A DNA stretch of 64,000 nt from Luidia sarsii. Its lineage: Eukaryota > Echinodermata > Asteroidea > Paxillosida > Luidiidae. Shown one piece after another: positions 62,097 to 64,000 of this stretch; position 1 is the first letter of the stretch, and each line of letters opens with the position of its first letter. The notes below the pieces were generated by a model, which saw only the letters and a program-made list of their open reading frames with translations, ran no database searches and had not been told where the DNA came from. The position numbers and the translations under genes were made by a program. Where the stretch lies: NCBI GenBank assembly GCA_949987565.1, contig OX465113.1:819764-883763 (forward strand), written 5' to 3'.

Positions 62097-64000
62097 GACG
62101 CAGTCTCTCCATAGACAGTCTTCGTGTCATCTCACTGTGGACAGTCTTCGGGTAATCTCACTGTGGACAGTCTTCGTGTCATCTCACCTTGAACAATCTT
62201 CGTGTCATCTCCCTATGGACAATCTTTTCGTCATCTCCCTATAGACAGTCTTCGCGTCATCTCACCACCTTGGACAGTCTTTTAGACTCTCACCATGGAC
62301 AGTCTTCAAGTCATCTCACCATGGACAGTCTTCAAGTCATCTCACCATGGACAGTCTTCTAGTCATCTCGCCATGGACAGTCTTCAAATCATCTCACCAT
62401 GGACAGTCTAGTCATCTCACCATGGACAGTCTAGTCATCTCACCATGGACAGTCTTCTAGTCATCTCACCATGGACTGTCTTCTAGTCATCTCGCCATGG
62501 ACAGTCTTCAAATCATCTCACCATGGACAGTCTAGTCATCTCACCATGGACAGTCTTCAAGTCATCTCACCATGGACAGTCTTCTAGTCATCTCACCATG
62601 GACAGTCTTTTAGTCATCTCGCCATGGACAGTCTTCAAATCATCTCGCCATGGACAGTCTATTCATCTCACCATTGACAGTCTTCAAGTCATCTCACCAT
62701 GGGCAGTCTTCAAGTCATCTCACCATGGGCAATCTTCAAGTCATCTCACCATGGACATTCTTCTAGAGATCTCACCATGGACAGTCTTTGCGTCATCTCA
62801 TCTCACCTTGGACAGTCTTTGTGTCATCTGACTATGGACAATCTTCGTGTCATTTTACTATGCACAACCTTCAAGTCATCTCACTATGGACAATCTTCAC
62901 GTCATCTTACTATGGACAATCTTCGTGTCATCTGACTATGGACAATCTTCGTGTCATCTTACTATACACAATCTTCACGTCATCTTACTATGGACAATCT
63001 TCGCGTCATCTGACTATGCACAATCTTTGTGTCATCTTACTTTGCACAATCTTCGCGTCATCTTACTATGGTCAATCTTTGTGTCATCTTACTATGGACA
63101 ATCTTCGCGTCATCTAACTATTGACAATCTTCGTGTCATCTTACTATGCACAATCTTCACGTCATCTTACTATGCACAATCTTCGCGTCATCTTACTATG
63201 CACAATCTTCGTGTCATCTTACTATGCACAATCTTCGTGTCATCTTACTATGCACAATCTTTGCGTCATCTTACTATGACAATCTTCGTGTCATCTCCAC
63301 TATAGACAATCTTCGTGTCATCTTACTATACGCAATCTTCACGTCATCTGACTATGCACAGTCTTCGCGTCATCTTACTGTGGACAGTCTTCGTGTCATC
63401 TTACTACACGCAATCTTCGCGTCATCTTACTATGCACAATCTTCGCGTCATCTTACTATGCACAATCTTCGTGTCATCTTACTATGCACAATCTTTGCGT
63501 CATCTTACTATGGACAATCTTCTTGTCATCTCCACTATAGACAATCTTCGTGTCATTTTACTATACACAATCTTCACGTCATCTGACTATGCACAGTCTT
63601 CGTGTCATCTTACTATGGACAGTCTTCGTGTCATCTTACTATACGCAATCTTCGCGTCATCTTACTATGGACAATCTTCGCGTCATCTTACTATGGACAA
63701 TCTTCATGTCATCTTACTATGGACAATCTTCGTGTCATCTTACTATACGCAATCTTTGCGTCATCTTACTATGGACAATCTTTGCGTCATCTTGCTATGG
63801 ACAATCTTCGTGTCATCTTACTATGGACAATTTTCGCGTCATCGTACTATGGAAATTTTTGCGTCATCTTACTATGGACAATCTTCGCGTCATCTTACTA
63901 TGGACAATCTTCGCGTCATCTTACTATGGACAATCTTCGTGTCATCTTACTATGGACAATCTTCGTGTCATCTTACTATACACAATCTTCATGTCATCTC
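62097..64000. repeat. 26-bp satellite, more than 70 units, open at window end
   Basis: The unit is about TCATCTTACTATGGACAATC plus TTCGTG. Units before about 62780 favour CACCATGGACAGTCTTCAAG; later ones favour TTACTATGGACAATCTTCGC. The array thus has two sequence domains with a gradual junction. It continues past the last base. Confidence 0.97.

Overview
The window is animal nuclear DNA. Its genes are split into short GC-rich exons with GT..AG introns, and they sit in non-coding DNA full of minisatellites, simple repeats, fold-back elements and tRNA-derived repeats. The gene set (a Tie-type receptor kinase with Ig, EGF and FN3 domains, a MOZ/DPF-type double PHD finger protein with a SAM domain, and a PHF24-like PHD/EF-hand protein) and the modest intron sizes suggest a marine invertebrate, most likely a non-vertebrate deuterostome. 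The sequence alone does not settle the phylum.

Layout. (1) 3.5-8.8 kb, plus strand: seven exons of a nuclear protein with two adjacent PHD fingers, a basic linker and a C-terminal SAM domain. The 5' exon(s) with the start codon were not identified. (2) 8.8-22.2 kb: mostly intergenic. It holds a 1.13 kb transposon-like element with terminal inverted repeats and an ATTA target duplication, a long GA-rich tract, tRNA-derived repeats and two weak minus-strand coding candidates. (3) 22.18-49.85 kb, plus strand: a complete 25-exon Tie (TIE1/TEK-like) receptor tyrosine kinase gene. All splice phases agree and the coding sum is 4290 nt, or 1429 residues. Order: signal peptide, Ig, Ig, three EGF, Ig, Ig, four FN3, transmembrane helix, kinase, YVN-containing tail. 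Its introns carry most of the minisatellites. (4) 49.85-53.2 kb: AT-rich convergent interval. (5) 53.2-57.3 kb, minus strand: a complete 8-exon PHF24-like gene (352 residues). (6) 58.4-60.3 kb: an uncertain multi-exon transcript, with a fold-back element in its first intron. (7) 60.6-64 kb: a tandem array of tRNA-like units, a GC-rich stretch and a 26-bp satellite that runs off the window end.

The three solid genes do not form an obvious pathway. The first is a predicted chromatin reader, the second a cell-surface receptor, the third a cytoplasmic or membrane-associated zinc-finger/EF-hand protein. Exon joins were worked out by hand from splice motifs, reading frame and remembered family alignments. 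No database search was possible.
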